NCBI GenBank assembly: GCA_002077045.2
Contig: KZ111149.1
Location: 693,624-757,623, forward strand
Source of the DNA: Rachicladosporium sp. CCFEE 5018
Lineage: Eukaryota; Ascomycota; Dothideomycetes; Cladosporiales; Cladosporiaceae
Reading direction: 5' to 3'
DNA: 64,000 bases
This document shows, piece by piece, positions 10,352 to 21,685 of this stretch. Position numbers and translations under genes: made by a program. Each line of letters starts with the position of its first letter. Positions within the stretch are counted from its first letter, which is position 1. The notes below the pieces were generated by a model that saw only the letters and a program-made list of their open reading frames with translations, was not told where the DNA came from and searched no databases.

Positions 10352-10786
10352 CTACCTTCCCTGTACACGATCTTTTTTCTTTCCCTCTACCTTCCCTTTG
10401 ATTTCAAACCTCTGACACCCATTATTCCCATAATTCCTCCAAGTCCACCCGAGCGGATGACTAGCCTGCGCACACATTTCGTGGAACTGACTCAGACACC
10501 ACTGCGCTGGCACCCACTGCGCCGGGCTGCATTGACCAGTGATCTGCAATACAAGTTTGTTCCCCTTCAATCCGTAAAACATGCTGCCGACACTGGCGTA
10601 TGCTGAAGGGATGACGAGGTCGTTCGTGGCGACACCGGAGGTGTTCTTCTTGTAGCAGAACTTTTCGATCGCGCCATTTATGCGCGGGAAGCGTTGGCCA
10701 CAGGCCAAGGCGTTCTGGTAGTCGGTTGCTGCGAGGGCTTGTGGGAGGAGCAGGGTGAGGATTGGGAGGATAGTGGAGGGCTTCAT
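10352..10786 (-). CDS. Small secreted cysteine-rich protein
   Basis: 144 residues from the ATG at 10786; the frame extends upstream without a better start. Residues 1-20 form a signal peptide (M-K-P-S-T-I-L-P-I-L-T-L-L-L-P ending A-L-A-A). The mature part has six cysteines (in A-C-G-Q, F-C-Y-K, Q-C-S-P, W-C-L-S, M-C-A-Q and G-C-Q-R), consistent with three disulfides, and ends in a lysine-rich tail. No family is recognised. Size, secretion and cysteine content are those of fungal small secreted proteins. It converges on the hydrolase with 60 bp between the stops. Confidence 0.7.
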   Translation of the reverse strand: MKPSTILPILTLLLPQALAATDYQNALACGQRFPRINGAIEKFCYKKNTSGVATNDLVIPSAYASVGSMFYGLKGNKLVLQITGQCSPAQWVPAQWCLSQFHEMCAQASHPLGWTWRNYGNNGCQRFEIKGKVEGKKKDRVQGR

Positions 10787-11158
10787 CTTGGTGGTTGTGG
10801 GGTCTTTGTGGATTCCAGATGGTATTGTTGGCTTACTTCTGACGTGTGGTAAGGACTGTGGTAGAGAGGTGCGACGACGAGGATCGAAGAAAGAGACGTT
10901 CACGGATAGTCACTGCCGCGCTGCAACAAAGAGATGTCGGGTACTGGACAATCATAGCTCGACCAATCTCGTAATCGCAACTTCTTTCTGTCGGTGAACA
11001 AAGAAAATTACAGCGAATGGAGTTGAGACAAAGGGAACAGACGACAGCATGGAACGGAGAACAAGCCCAGGAACTCACATTGTATTAGTCACACTGTGGC
11101 TACTTGCCATCGGGATCTATCCAAACACGCCCAGACCATCCGCTCCGCCAATCTATGG
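10787..11158. other. Intergenic
   Basis: No gene is supported; it should contain the promoter of the small secreted protein and the 3' flank of the next minus-strand gene. Confidence 0.4.
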
Positions 11159-11491
11159 CTACAGCGTCTGTCTCCTCAGCGGCCTCGCCATAGCGCCCTC
11201 CAGCGCATCCTCCAATCCCAGTCTCGCCATCCGTCCGTTCAGCCGCAGCGTAAAGCATACAGCCTGTGCGCTCACGCTGTAGCCCGTCTTGGCCCAACGA
11301 GCGTTGAGCCAGCTCGTCAGTGCCTCCGCTGAGACACCGGAGTCGTAGCGGTCGTAGCTCTCGAGTACTACCGCTGCCACTGGCGACGGTAGGGGCTCGT
11401 AGGGCGTGGAGCGGGTGGTGGACCTACCTGCCTCCGTTGGCTTGGAGAGGGCGGAGGGAAAGAGGCTGGGAAGAGGGCAGCAGGACTTCAT
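11159..11491 (-). CDS. Small hypothetical protein
   Basis: 110 residues from the ATG at 11491 (the frame can be extended upstream only through a GTG). The N-terminal 40 residues are Ser/Pro-rich; residues 50-105 look like a compact helical domain (V-S-A-E-A-L-T-S-W-L-N-A-R-W then Y-S-V-S-A-Q-A-V-C-F-T-L-R-L). No family is recognised. The amphipathic helix pattern suggests a real protein, but there is no second copy for comparison. Confidence 0.45.
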   Translation of the reverse strand: MKSCCPLPSLFPSALSKPTEAGRSTTRSTPYEPLPSPVAAVVLESYDRYDSGVSAEALTSWLNARWAKTGYSVSAQAVCFTLRLNGRMARLGLEDALEGAMARPLRRQTL

Positions 11492-11871
11492 GGTGCGTCC
11501 GAGGTGGGTCCGTGGGTGTTCTGGGGGCTGGGTTGGAGGTGAGTGAAAGATGACCACGTCTCTCTGAGCGTTGGCCGTCTCTGACTGACGAAACGGAAGG
11601 ACCTGGCGCTAATGAACATCGTTATATGCTTTGGACGTAATCCTGGGCTCATGTTCGCCATTGTCTGTGAATGCTTTGATCCCGAGCTGTACAGCTTTGT
11701 CTCGCTGGTGAGGACACAATGCACGTTGTTCAGATCTGCTGACTCAAAGGAAACTGGCAAGGAGTAGCTAGACGCCACACGCGATCGGTTTGATATCGTC
11801 GAGCCTGCGAAGTGCCAAACAGTGGACTGTGACAGGTGATCTGCTGATGACAATCTTAGCCTGAGCTGGAC
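11492..11871. other. Intergenic
   Basis: Nothing beyond flanking regulatory sequence is visible. Confidence 0.4.
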
Positions 11872-13857
11872 TCAGTCGCACTCCCCAAGCTCGATCCCAT
11901 AGAGCGCCAATAGCTCTTCGTAGAAGTCATAGAAAGCCGAATCTCGCTCGCCATCGTACCAGAACGGCTCACCGCTTGGTAGCTGACCACGTATTGCAGG
12001 CAGACTACCGCTGCGCGACATCCTGCAGGCGGTATCTTGGAGGCCAGACTTTGGCAGCATGTAGGCGATGTCGACAGACATCGATCGGCGGTCGGGGCGG
12101 GTCTTATCAAATCTCTGTGTTAAGGTCCAACTCATAGGTGAGTAGCGTGAAACACCAGCAATGCGACCGTCAGCGTTACTCAGGAGCACTGTACTGGTAG
12201 TCCCAGCGAAGCTTTGCTGGCGTGGACTCTGTGAAACTCTCTTGCTCGGTGCTTTCCAGAACGACTCTCGCCTTGTGCATTGCTCATCACCACTTGATGT
12301 GCTATTCCTGTCATCTCTCGACGACGAGAACTCAGTCTCCGAGCTCTCGTCACCAAACGGGTTGCCAGAGAACCCTCCATACAGCGTCTCACGGACCTTC
12401 CGCGGCTTCTTACGACCAGCGATCTTCATGTACAGCTCACCTTTAGCGACATCAGCGGAAGGAGATCTTGGCGCTGTGCCAGTGACATTTTTCACCTGGG
12501 CATGAGGCAACGCAGGAAGTTCTGAGAGGCAAAAGAAGTATCAGCGCCCAATATAGGATATTATGTATGTAGATGTATAGATTGACAGAAAGCACACGAT
12601 ACGAAAGAATCGCCACCTCTAATCCAACTGGCGACTCAGACGACCTATGCCCAAGTCAGATACCGCACCATTAGACTAGTGCCAACGCAGTATAGGAAAC
12701 GGAAGGTCACTTACGTCTGCAATCCTCACAAAGCCCATTCGTCAGCGCCCTCTCCGGTAGCTTCCCGCAGCCCTTCCCCTTATTAGGACCCTCCTCCCAT
12801 CCGCAAGCTGTCATCATGTCAGCAGGCACATTCATATCGGTGAAATCCGGGCTCAAACTAGTAACAGGATGCAGCGCGCCTCTCTAAGGCTGCATACTCG
12901 TCCGGATTGAAGAAAGCATGGGAGACTCACGTATCTTGGCCTTTCCAGCCTTGGCCATGATTCTGGCTGCGCCGATAGACATCGACGTTATTACGCCTGG
13001 TGGTGCGGGAGGAGGCGACGGCGTGCGAGGCGGCGGCGTGGCGTTGCGATTCACGTTCGCCACGAGCGGGGGCCAGAATGAGCGCTCGGCTTGCTTGCGC
13101 TCCGCGGCTGTCATGGCCAGGGGCTCGCGGTCGACTGCGTCGGTGGCCCACATGCGGTGCTGCGCTAGGGCGCCGAAGTACTGTTCGACGGCAGCATCAG
13201 TTGGCTCACGCTCTGTTTTCTCGAGTAGGGTATTGAAGTCCTTGCTGTAGCGGTGGCAGAGCCAGCGCTTCTGGTTCTGCGGGCGGTGCTTGGGAGCCGT
13301 CTGGCGGTACTTCTCCTGCTCCTCGGCGTGGGCTGCTACTTCGGCGGGTGTCTTGTACACCTTCGCATCGCCATCGGCGGCCACGTTGACGGACGAGCTT
13401 GAGAAACGGCGCGTCAAGGACAAGGAAGCGCGGCGGACGAAACCACCCACGGCTTTCGCTTTCTCCGAGATCTGCGAGCCAACACTCGCGGTGCTCTTGG
13501 CTGAAGCAGCGAAGGACTCCGCGAAGGACTTGTCCGAAGTGGCAGAGTTCTCGGCTTTGTTACTTCTGTCGAAGCGACCAGGAGTGATGCCGGCGGGGCG
13601 GCGGCTGGGCGACTCGTCTACGGCGTCAGAGGAGCCTGCGAGCAAGGCCTTGGTGTCTGCGTAAGGTGAGTCCACACGCGAGCTGCCTGACTTGCGGGCC
13701 TCTTTGCGAGCATCTTTGGCGGCCTTGCGGGCAGCTTTGTCGGCCCCGTACTCGGGGGTGGTGCAGCGTTCATGAGATTTGCCGCCTGCTTGAAAAGCGT
13801 CCCATTCAATGTCGTTCTCGGTGCGCTGCTATTGTAACCTCGCACGAAGTTGGACAT
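11872..13857 (-). CDS. Hypothetical protein with small Cys cluster, four exons
   Basis: The proposed CDS is the complement of 11872-12521, 12715-12879, 12931-13686 and 13752-13857, 558 residues. Introns 12880-12930 (GTGAGT) and 12522-12714 (GTAAGT...CTCAG, 193 nt, unusually long) agree in phase. The small middle exon encodes C-G-W-E-E-G, a G-C-G-K and C-E-D-C, a possible zinc-binding cluster. The first intron (13687-13751) is uncertain: the same stretch reads as A/K/R-rich protein if one base is added to the G5 run at 13754-13758, so a frameshift is an alternative to an intron. The rest is Ser/Pro-rich and mostly disordered, with R-F-S-S-S-S and P-P-P-R-T-P-S-P-P-P tracts. No function can be assigned. 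Confidence 0.6.
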
Positions 13858-14355
13858 ATTGGGCGTTCTCGAGGTGGGTTTTGATGATGATTATCGGTGT
13901 GGCTGGGACTGCAATGGTGAGAGACCTGCTTCACCGTGCTCTTGAGGAAAGGAATGAAGGGCAGAGGACAATGGCAGAAGTGTGAGAGAGAGGACTTGGC
14001 CGGAAGCAGTGATGAGGGCGAGATGCCCTTTGTCTAGACCGACTGCTCTTGGAAGACAAGGACGTCGACAATCTGTCCAGGAGGACAAAGGCCAGGGAGA
14101 TCGAGAGTGCCTACCTGGACGTGAAGGACGCACACTCGAAAGCGGCTTTGTTGTAACAGACTTAACAATGCTATATCGATAGTACGGAAAGCATTGTCCG
14201 CGTCTCTGCCACCACATGGAAGTGCGGCCGCTGAGCATGTAGAAGCTACAAAGTGAGATCCGTAAACGCCTGTGACATGTAAGCTCGTGCACTATGACAG
14301 TCAAGTGTGACGTGAGGTCGCGTACCAATACCATTACCACCCACATACCATTACT
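13858..14355. other. Intergenic
   Basis: No gene is seen between the two minus-strand genes; it should hold the 5' region of the preceding gene. Confidence 0.4.
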
Positions 14356-15298
14356 CTATAGTGCGAAAGCAAACACACCCGTCAACAGTGCGAACACCAG
14401 CGAGCTGATCAAGCCAGCGCTGACGCCTGAGGCACCACCAGTGTAGGGCGTGATGCCGGAGGTGTTGCCATAGGTCACACCTGGCGAGGCGCTTGCGACG
14501 GCGCGGCACTGGGCACCTGGGCAGTTGCTGCCAGCTGTGGCTGGGTATGGTGGGGATGAGCCGGTGGGTGTGCCTGCTGGTGCTTGGACTTGGCCTGAGA
14601 GGGATGTTTAAATATGTGTTGTGACTTGGGGCAAATGAGATCGATGACTTACCATCGCTAATCTGGCTGATGATGGAGCCAGTGGCAGATGGCATGCTGG
14701 CCGTTGTGCTCGCCGCAGTCTGAGTCATGGGCACACCCGAGGTGGCTTCACAGTCGCAGGGCTCGGTGATCGTGACCGGGATCGGCGTGCTCTCGCACAC
14801 AGTGCATGTCTTGACAGTAGTGGTGAAGCCTGGCGGGATCGCCGTGCTGTGCGTAGCCCACGACGGTGTCGCTGCCGTGCAGCTTTCCGTGATTGTGTAG
14901 GTAGCTGGCACGAGACCAGTCGAGCAGAGTGACGAGTAGACAGTCGTGTACACAGTGGTGTGAGGAATGACTGGCGAGCTGGTAGGCTTCATCTCGCACT
15001 CAGGGCAGTATGTGACCGTCACACCGTTCGTGACGGTGATCAGCGTCGGGACTGATGAGCTTGGGCAGTCGTCATATGTGACAGTCACGTATGACTGGGT
15101 GCTGGAGGATGTGATAGGGCTGATGGGCGCGGCACTCGAGCTTGGTGTCGAGGTTGCTAGAGAAGTCGACGAGGCAGGTGTGGAGTATACTGCGACTGGG
15201 GTGGTAGTCGTAGTTGTGGTGACCCCATTGTAAACTCCAAGTTGCGCCGACACGCCATTGATGGCAACGGCTGCGACAGCCGCGCGGAAGCCCTTCAT
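14356..15298 (-). CDS. GPI-anchored-type Ser/Thr-rich cell-wall protein
   Basis: Two exons, 14653-15298 and 14356-14594, 294 residues; the 58-nt intron begins GTAAGT and ends CTCTCAG. The product has a signal peptide (M-K-G-F-R-A-A-V-A-A-V-A ending V-S-A), then a long Ser/Thr/Pro stretch with a T7 run and paired cysteines (C-P-E-C-E, C-D-C-E). After the intron come a cysteine pair (N-C-P-G-A-Q-C) and a C-terminal hydrophobic segment (A-G-L-I-S-S-L-V-F-A-L-L) after small residues, as for a GPI signal. V-T-V-T-Y repeats are typical of fungal surface glycoproteins. Reading through the intron destroys the hydrophobic tail, which supports the splice. Confidence 0.8.
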
Positions 15299-16230
15299 AC
15301 TTGCGGGGTTGTAAAAGTGGTGTGGAGCGTGTTGATGATATCATGCTGTTGAAGAGAACTGAGGAGAATGCGTTGCAACTATCTTCGAGGATCGAACGAG
15401 TGGAGACCCAAGAAGTGCAAGTATTAGGAGAGTGTAGTTGATTTTACCAGTTCTAGAAGGCTATGCCACCTTATACGGATATCTGCTCGCGGCGTGTATG
15501 TTGTGATGCAGATGCATTCCAGTGGTAGATTGGGTACTTGGCGAGAGGCATTCCGCAGCAACGCAACAAATACCCGAAAGCAGATAAGCTACAATTGCCC
15601 GAGATGACTTGCGAAATGAGAGCGGGGACTTACCTGCGAGAGTGCGGGATCATTGGCAGACAGTCGCGGTGAGGCGTCTAGGCCTGATCGTGGAACTGTA
15701 CATGAAGTCAGTCGCATATTTCGATTCCTACATTTCCCTCGGACGTCTGCGCACGTTGCCAGACAGATCATGAAGAAGGGCAGTCGAACATGCCGTGTCG
15801 CACGCTTGAACTCAACAAGCTCATATGACAGCGTACGCTCTCGTCGTAGCGTGATGCACAAAGGGCGCCTCGTATGGCCTCCTCGAAGGCGTCCTATGCT
15901 TGATGTCCAAACTACCTGCTCTGCCATAGTAAGCCACCTTCGATAGAGACTCGAGTACTGCCTTAGCAAGCACTACAGGTTGCGTATACTCGAGACAATG
16001 TCATGCATAGATGCTACGGCGTGGTGAATGCTCCATGGTGGAGCCCGGCCATCGGGATTGCTGACACGGCCCTCGAGCCCTCGACAGGCTTCGCTCAGGG
16101 CAGTCTAGCCACCGGAAGCGGTCGGGTCAGGTTTGCATGCCAGACCCAGATGATGTTGACTGCACGCGTGCGGCCAATGCTTCATGCCACATGCTGCCCG
16201 TTAACTGCGCTCGGCGGTGATTCGCGCGCG
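15299..16230. other. Intergenic before block A copy 2
   Basis: About 930 bp without a supportable gene. Opposing frames at 15589-15969 and 15653-15946 lack recognisable features. It includes the promoter of the wall-protein gene. Confidence 0.4.
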
Positions 16231-16695
16231 CGACGGTGGACGATACGTATCATACTTGCCATTGGTCAGTGCCATGTGATGTCTTGAGTGCTGACTTTGC
16301 TCGTTCGATCCTCGTTAGTTTGCAGTAGGGGAGAGTTCGCGTGTTTTAATCCTGCGCACCAACAGTCGTGATGGCTTCGAGTCCGTTGCATCACGAATGT
16401 CTTGCTGTATACTCTCCACAGTCTACGCGAGGCGAGTGTGCTCAAACACCAAGGCTTGAGATCGTGATGTTATCAAGTCAATGTTGCTTTTACGCGGCCA
16501 TGTCGCAGTGAAGTCGCGTGGCGGAAGCCAAAGTCTTGGCGGTGGGAAAAGTTGCCGCCCCGCCAATATGACTCTCCAACATGTGTGCAGTCAATATAAG
16601 AGCAACAACTCACATAACCGAAGCAGCATCAACGACACACTATTTGGCATACTCACCACCCGAAATCGCATACACAACACACCAACACCGCAATC
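16231..16695. other. eIF2-gamma upstream region, copy 2
   Basis: Counterpart of 1-463, with the conserved inverted repeat at 16536-16542 and 16560-16566. No gene is seen. Confidence 0.5.
16536..16566. promoter_or_regulatory. Conserved inverted repeat upstream of eIF2-gamma (copy 2)
   Basis: TTGGCGG and CCGCCAA around a 17-bp spacer, identical to 304-334 in copy 1. Confidence 0.35.
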
Positions 16696-18296
16696 ATGGC
16701 GACCAACGGCGGCTTCGAGTCTGAGGAGGAAGACCTCCCACCCACCCAAGACATCGAGGAACTCGATGCGCAGGAAGACGATGAGGCGCGCGAGAAAGGG
16801 CCAGCGCCCATGCCTAAATCAGCACTAAAGAAGTCCAACGCAATACAAGCAGCACACGACCTCCGACCGAAACTCCCCGAGCAGCCAGACCCAAAAGACC
16901 TGGATGTATCAAAACTCACTCCCCTCAGCCCAGAGATCATTGCACGGCAAGCAACCATCAATATTGGCACGATTGGTCACGTGGCGCACGGCAAAAGTAC
17001 AGTGGTAAAGGCCATCTCCGGTGTGCAGACGGTGCGGTTCAAGAATGAGCTGGAGCGGAACATCACTATCAAGCTGGGGTATGCGAACGCCAAGGTATAC
17101 AAGTGCGACAATGAGGAGTGCCCGCGACCGACGTGCTATCGGAGTTACAAGAGCGAGAAGGAAGTAGACCCGCCGTGCGAGAGAGATGGCTGCGAGGGCA
17201 CCTACAGATTACTACGACACGTCTCGTGAGCTCTTGCCACGTCTGTACCCGCTCTAGCATGTCACTAACAGAACCCAGATTCGTCGACTGCCCCGGTCAC
17301 GACATCCTCATGAGCACCATGCTTTCCGGCGCCGCCGTGATGGACGCCGCCCTCCTCCTCATAGCCGGCAACGAGACCTGCCCCCAACCGCAAACATCCG
17401 AGCATCTCGCCGCAATCGAAATCATGAAACTCTCCCACATCATCATCCTGCAAAACAAAGTCGACCTCATGCGAGAAGAAGCCGCCTCCGCACACTACGA
17501 GTCGATCAAGAAGTTCATCCGCGGCACAGTAGCAGACAACAGCCCCATAATCCCAATCTCCGCCCAGCTGAAGTTCAACATCGACGCCATAAACGAGATG
17601 CTCTGCACGAAGATCCCCGTCCCTCTGCGAAACTTCCAGGACGACCCGCACATGATCGTCATCCGCAGTTTCGACGTCAACAAGCCTGGTTCCGAGATCG
17701 ATGAGCTGCAAGGCGGTGTAGCGGGTGGCTCAATCCTGACTGGTATCCTGAAACTCGGCGATGAGATCGAGATCCTTCCCGGTATCGTCAGCAAAGACGA
17801 CAAAGGCCAAATTCAGTGCAAGCCCATCTTCTCCCGCGTCATGTCTCTGCACACTGAGAACAACACGCTCAAATTCGCCGTCCCTGGTGGTCTGATCGGT
17901 GTTGGTACCCGCATCGACCCTACGCTCTGCCGCGCCGACAGATTAGTCGGCTTCGTTCTCGGGCTGAAGGGCCAGCTCCCGAAAATCTACACTGAGCTCG
18001 AGGTCAACTACTTCCTGCTCCGCCGGCTGCTTGGTGTCAAGACGGCCGACGGCAAGCAAGCCAAGGTCGCGAAGCTTGCGAAAAACGAGGTGCTGATGGT
18101 GAACATCGGAAGCACGGCTACAGGCGCGAAAGTTGTGGCTGTTAGGGCTGATGCTGCGAAACTGCAGCTGACTAGTCCGGCTTGCACGGAGATCGGGGAG
18201 AAGGTTGCACTGAGCAGGAGAATCGAGAAGCATTGGCGGTTGATTGGGTGGGCGACTATTCAGGCCGGTACTACGCTGGAGCCGCAGAACTCGTGA
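16696..18296 (+). CDS. GCD11: Translation initiation factor eIF2 subunit gamma, copy 2
   Basis: Exons 16696-17225 and 17279-18296 give 515 residues. The intron (17226-17278) is again 53 nt, but its sequence differs strongly from copy 1 while the splice sites and a GTCACTAAC branch region are kept. All GTPase motifs (GHVAHGKST, DCPGH, NKVDL) and the zinc-ribbon cysteines are intact. Residue differences from copy 1 are few (E/T in place of D/I near 167-169, L for R in E-I-L-P-G). Two intact copies of an essential translation factor fit homeologues or alleles better than a pseudogene pair. Confidence 0.97.
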
Positions 18297-18958
18297 GGAG
18301 CGGAGGGCTATCGCGAGTGAGGTGCCATGTGTGAGTAAAGGTAAGCCAGATGCCTCTATCCGGTGCGTGATGTGTGCGGCGGCGGCGGCAGCGACAGCGG
18401 AAAGCAGGCGAGTACCTATGGGCGGCAGAGTGCGCGAAAGCAACATCGACGAAGTGGCGAGGCCAGCAGGTGGGTCCCAAGGGATAAGCGACCTCACGAA
18501 CGCGAGTCTCACAACCGTCGGCGCACCAAGACGTCGCAACGCGCACAAGTAGTATAGACCAATATGCCGACTCGGACGCCAATGATGCATGAAAGCGTTG
18601 TGGTCTACTCATGTAGTTGTTGGCTACCAATGCTTCTATCATCTACATTATCCTTCTTCTGCCTGCCTCCCAAATCGGCCAATCAGCAATTCGCTCGCAT
18701 GCCAGGCGCCTCGACTCCAATCTCTGTATTCCTTTCACCATCGGCAAGCATTGCCGACGTTCTGATCTGTGGATCGTGCCCTGTCGCAAGTGATTCCAAT
18801 CGGTCACTCACGCCACTCCCTGTGTTCGCGTCCAAACAGAAAGCAACTCGACGTATCGCGCTCGATTTCACGCACTGCCAAATCTCTCTCACCATAGCGT
18901 GGCTGTGAAGAGCACCCCTCCTTCCACAACCAGAAAGCGGTCCCAAAACCCTCCCAGC
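18297..18958. other. Intergenic, eIF2-gamma 3' flank (copy 2)
   Basis: No gene is supported. The stretch is only weakly alignable with 2065-2503 apart from a core around 18541-18660 (2310-2430 in copy 1), unlike the strongly conserved genes on both sides. Confidence 0.5.
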
Positions 18959-19460
18959 CTACTCCTCCATACCAGATTCGGCGGATCTTGCGCTGACTCG
19001 GTTGCCTGCTCTCGAGCTTCGGCCAGAATGAATCCGTCGATGCTGCTCCATATTGTCTTTCCTGACGAACCCCTTGCCGCACTCCGGACACAAGACATCC
19101 TTCCTGCCAGTGTGTGTCTTAGCGTGCCGCGCAGCGTGGCCAGAGGTCGTGAAGTAGTAAGGGCAATTGCGCGTCTTCGCCACTGGACAAGGGTACCGGT
19201 TTCTTCTGCGTTTGCGTTCGCTCGCCGCGCGCTGAGGAGAAACTGTGGTCCGAGTCCTCCTCTCGGTCTTGAGCTTCGTTGCTGGCTTCTACCGTATGTG
19301 CCGACTGAGGGTGTGGAATCTGATCGCTCGTACTGGGAGGATTTTGACCAGGGTCGTGCAGACGACGCCATTCACCTGAGATGCGCAAATATCTAGGCTG
19401 TTTCGGTCGTGCCGCCTCAGCCTCCTGCCGTTGCGTAGCCTGACTCGCCGACTCGGACGC
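18959..19460 (-). CDS. C2H2 zinc-finger frame downstream of velB, copy 2 (structure uncertain)
   Basis: As in copy 1, an open frame follows the velB stop in phase (19460 down to about 19119) with no ATG, carrying R-Y-L-R-I-S-G-E-W-R-R-L-H-D and an acidic stretch (E-A-Q-D-R-E-E-D-S-D). The two fingers lie in another frame, open from 19288 to 18959. Finger 1 is C-P-V-A-K-T-R-N-C then H-A-A-R-H-A-K-T-H; finger 2 is canonical, C-P-E-C-G-K-G-F with H-R-R-I-H. An unseen intron or a frameshift must join the two. In this copy the fingers look functional. It may be a transcription factor, but the start and exon borders are not determined. Confidence 0.45.
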
Positions 19461-20828
19461 CTAAGCCTCGTCCTCGTCGTCTTCCTCCTTCCCAACCTCC
19501 ACTGCCCTGCCCTCTTTGCGGATCGGAATCTTGATCCCCTGCGCCGCGAAGACTTTGCTCAGACTTGTGCTCTCGATCACGCCGGGGAATTTCTTGGCGG
19601 AGAAGACCTGAAAAGGCTCGCTGAAGACGCTCGCTAGCACTGGACACCTGCCCTTGTGCAGGCCGTTCGGCGGTGGCGCTGTACCAAGAGAGGCCAGACT
19701 TGGCGGCTCGGGAGGGTTTGATAAGGTCGAGCCCACGTCGATGAAATTCATCTTCAGGCGGAAGTGGCCTTCCATGCGTACGGAGAGGTCCTGCAGCACG
19801 AACCAGAAGCCTGGCTGTTTCTTCGTGTCATTCAACGAGCTTGCATTCACCGTGAGACTGCCAATCAAGTTGCGCGTATACATCGCTGTGCTGGCGCTGT
19901 GTGTCTGCGGCATGGGCATTTGCTGTGGGTGAGGCGCGGCATAGATTGGCTGTCCATTCGGGTCATTGCCCATATACTGCAACGGGCCATGCTGCTGCTG
20001 ATGCTGCATGAGCAAATGCGCATTACCCTCCACAGGCGGGAAGCTCGTTGTCTGCGCCGTGCTTATACTGGCTGCAGGACTGGTACTCGAGGCTTTAACA
20101 ATGTTCACTTCCTGAGCGGCATCCTTGTCCCAGAGATCGACTTGCAGGATGAAGAACGAGCCGTCGAGGTCCTTGTGCGGGACTTCTTCGCCTGTATTGG
20201 CGAACGTTATTTTGAGGCGGACGCAGGGTGGGGGCGTTATGGGTCGGCGGTCTTTGTCCCCGAAGCCGCACATGCGGGCGCGTTGGGGTTCTTGGACGAC
20301 TTCGAGCGCGTAGCGGTACTTCCCTGACACGTTGGAGACTACCAGAGGTCGATCGGGACGGGTCAGGGCAGCGACGGGATTTGAAGCGTGGTGATAAGCG
20401 GTCGGCTGGGATGGGATGAGACTTGATGGCGGGCCGGGACCTGGAGGCAGGTGGGAGGGTGGTACCATGCTTGGATGTTGTATGAGGGGTGGTAGCATAG
20501 TGGGAGGCATGCTGTACATCGGCCGCGCGCCTGGTGGCGGCGGGTACCCCAGCGGAGGTCCATGCTGGTACTGGGATTGCATAGGTGGTTGCTGTGACGG
20601 ATGCTGCATATACTGTGGCTGCGGGTGCTGGCTCTGTGTTGGTGGTTGTTGCTGGTACCCATACTGAGGTTGCTGATATGGGTATGGCTGCATTGCTTGG
20701 CTAGATGGCGGTTCATATGTATTTGAGTGTGAATCACTCCCATAAGACTGTCCGTTCTGTTGCGAGTATCCGCCAGATTGTGGATGAGCGTGATAGCCAG
20801 CCGATTGAGATTGAGAGGCTGCTTGCAT
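19461..20828 (-). CDS. velB: Velvet-complex regulator VelB, copy 2
   Basis: Single exon, 455 residues, the same length as copy 1, with the complete velvet signature ARMCGFGDKDRRPITPPPC, the long insertion and the G-I-K-I-P-I-R-K-E-G end. Around 16 substitutions relative to copy 1 sit mainly in the Q/P-rich N-terminus, the R-L-K-I-T-F-A-N segment, the insertion and the acidic tail. Both copies keep full reading frames. Two VelB versions could in principle form different heterodimers with VeA or VosA, if both are in the same nucleus. Confidence 0.95.
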   Translation of the reverse strand: MQAASQSQSAGYHAHPQSGGYSQQNGQSYGSDSHSNTYEPPSSQAMQPYPYQQPQYGYQQQPPTQSQHPQPQYMQHPSQQPPMQSQYQHGPPLGYPPPPGARPMYSMPPTMLPPLIQHPSMVPPSHLPPGPGPPSSLIPSQPTAYHHASNPVAALTRPDRPLVVSNVSGKYRYALEVVQEPQRARMCGFGDKDRRPITPPPCVRLKITFANTGEEVPHKDLDGSFFILQVDLWDKDAAQEVNIVKASSTSPAASISTAQTTSFPPVEGNAHLLMQHQQQHGPLQYMGNDPNGQPIYAAPHPQQMPMPQTHSASTAMYTRNLIGSLTVNASSLNDTKKQPGFWFVLQDLSVRMEGHFRLKMNFIDVGSTLSNPPEPPSLASLGTAPPPNGLHKGRCPVLASVFSEPFQVFSAKKFPGVIESTSLSKVFAAQGIKIPIRKEGRAVEVGKEEDDEDEA

Positions 20829-21670
20829 GTTGGCTGTGGTTTGGTGATGTTAGATGGCCAAGATAGTAGTTTCCTTCAGGCCAGTGTAGATGGTGTGGCA
20901 AGAGCACTCGAATATCGACAACCAAGTCCGTGGTCGTGGGAGCTCCTGCCGAGTCAGACCCTACCAGAGCGTCGAACTGGTAAGCGGATATCGACAGAGC
21001 ACCAGAGGACTCAACCAGGTGCTTGGAGTAAAGCCAGTATAAACTTCCTGTCCAATGGCGTCCTCACCGTAGCACAGCCCGGCAAAGCGTCGAGATGACA
21101 GCACACGAGGGCTCACGCGGCATGGTGGGCCATTGTGCTACAGTCGCGTGTGGGCATGGGAATTGTGATGCGTCGGTGGCATTTGGGAAAGCTGCTGGGA
21201 AAGCAGTCTGCAATGCGAGGCTACTAGGCGAGTATGCACGCTGGGGTGGGTGGCGGCAGGGCAAGTCGTACAGCAGCAAAGCACGTCGCAACAGTGCTTC
21301 CGAACCACTGTTGGTGTTATGAGGGGGAAATCCTCCCCAACTGACGCACGTCACGCCTGCGATCGATGCGCCTGTGGAGAAGAGGTGGTTGTTTGCTGTC
21401 ATGCAAGAATGCGGATCTGCTCTCGCTGGCCTGCATGTAGTCCTTGACCCGACAGCCTGGACCCTTTCACCCACCTTAGCCGCCCGCCACCGGTACCTGT
21501 TGGTGGTAGCGAGCTGCTCGGAGATCTAACGCTGAACGTGTCGTTCGATCGCCACAGACTTGGACGATACAGTGGCGGCAGTCAACATGCGACAACGAGA
21601 CCCGGGCGACTTCTTCTTGACGACACGACGAGTCACGACGTTGCAGCGCAACCAAATACAGCCACCCTAC
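20829..21670. other. velB upstream region, copy 2
   Basis: Almost identical to 4784-5625; no gene is assigned. The conserved small frames (21064-21474 minus, 21095-21322 plus) cannot be judged because almost nothing has changed. Confidence 0.5.
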
Positions 21671-21685
21671 TCTATCGCACACGCG
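21671..21685. other. Empty insertion site at the A-B junction
   Basis: Single copy of the 15-bp sequence that is duplicated around the insertion in the other A-B pair (5626-5640 and 58998-59012). Confidence 0.65.

Larger units (their letters stand above)
16231..21685. repeat. Duplicated block A, copy 2
   Basis: Second copy of the eIF2-gamma/zinc finger/velB block. It passes without interruption into block B copy 1 through a single copy of the 15-bp sequence at 21671-21685, and so shows what looks like the uninterrupted A-B order. The left boundary is at about 16231; sequence to the left of it cannot be compared because copy 1 starts at the window edge. Confidence 0.95.

Noticed and set aside
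12600..12720. tRNA-like stretch (TAGTCTAATGGT) on the minus strand in a long intron
   Set aside because: The A-box-like motif is good, but acceptor and T-stem pairing fail and the B-box is poor.
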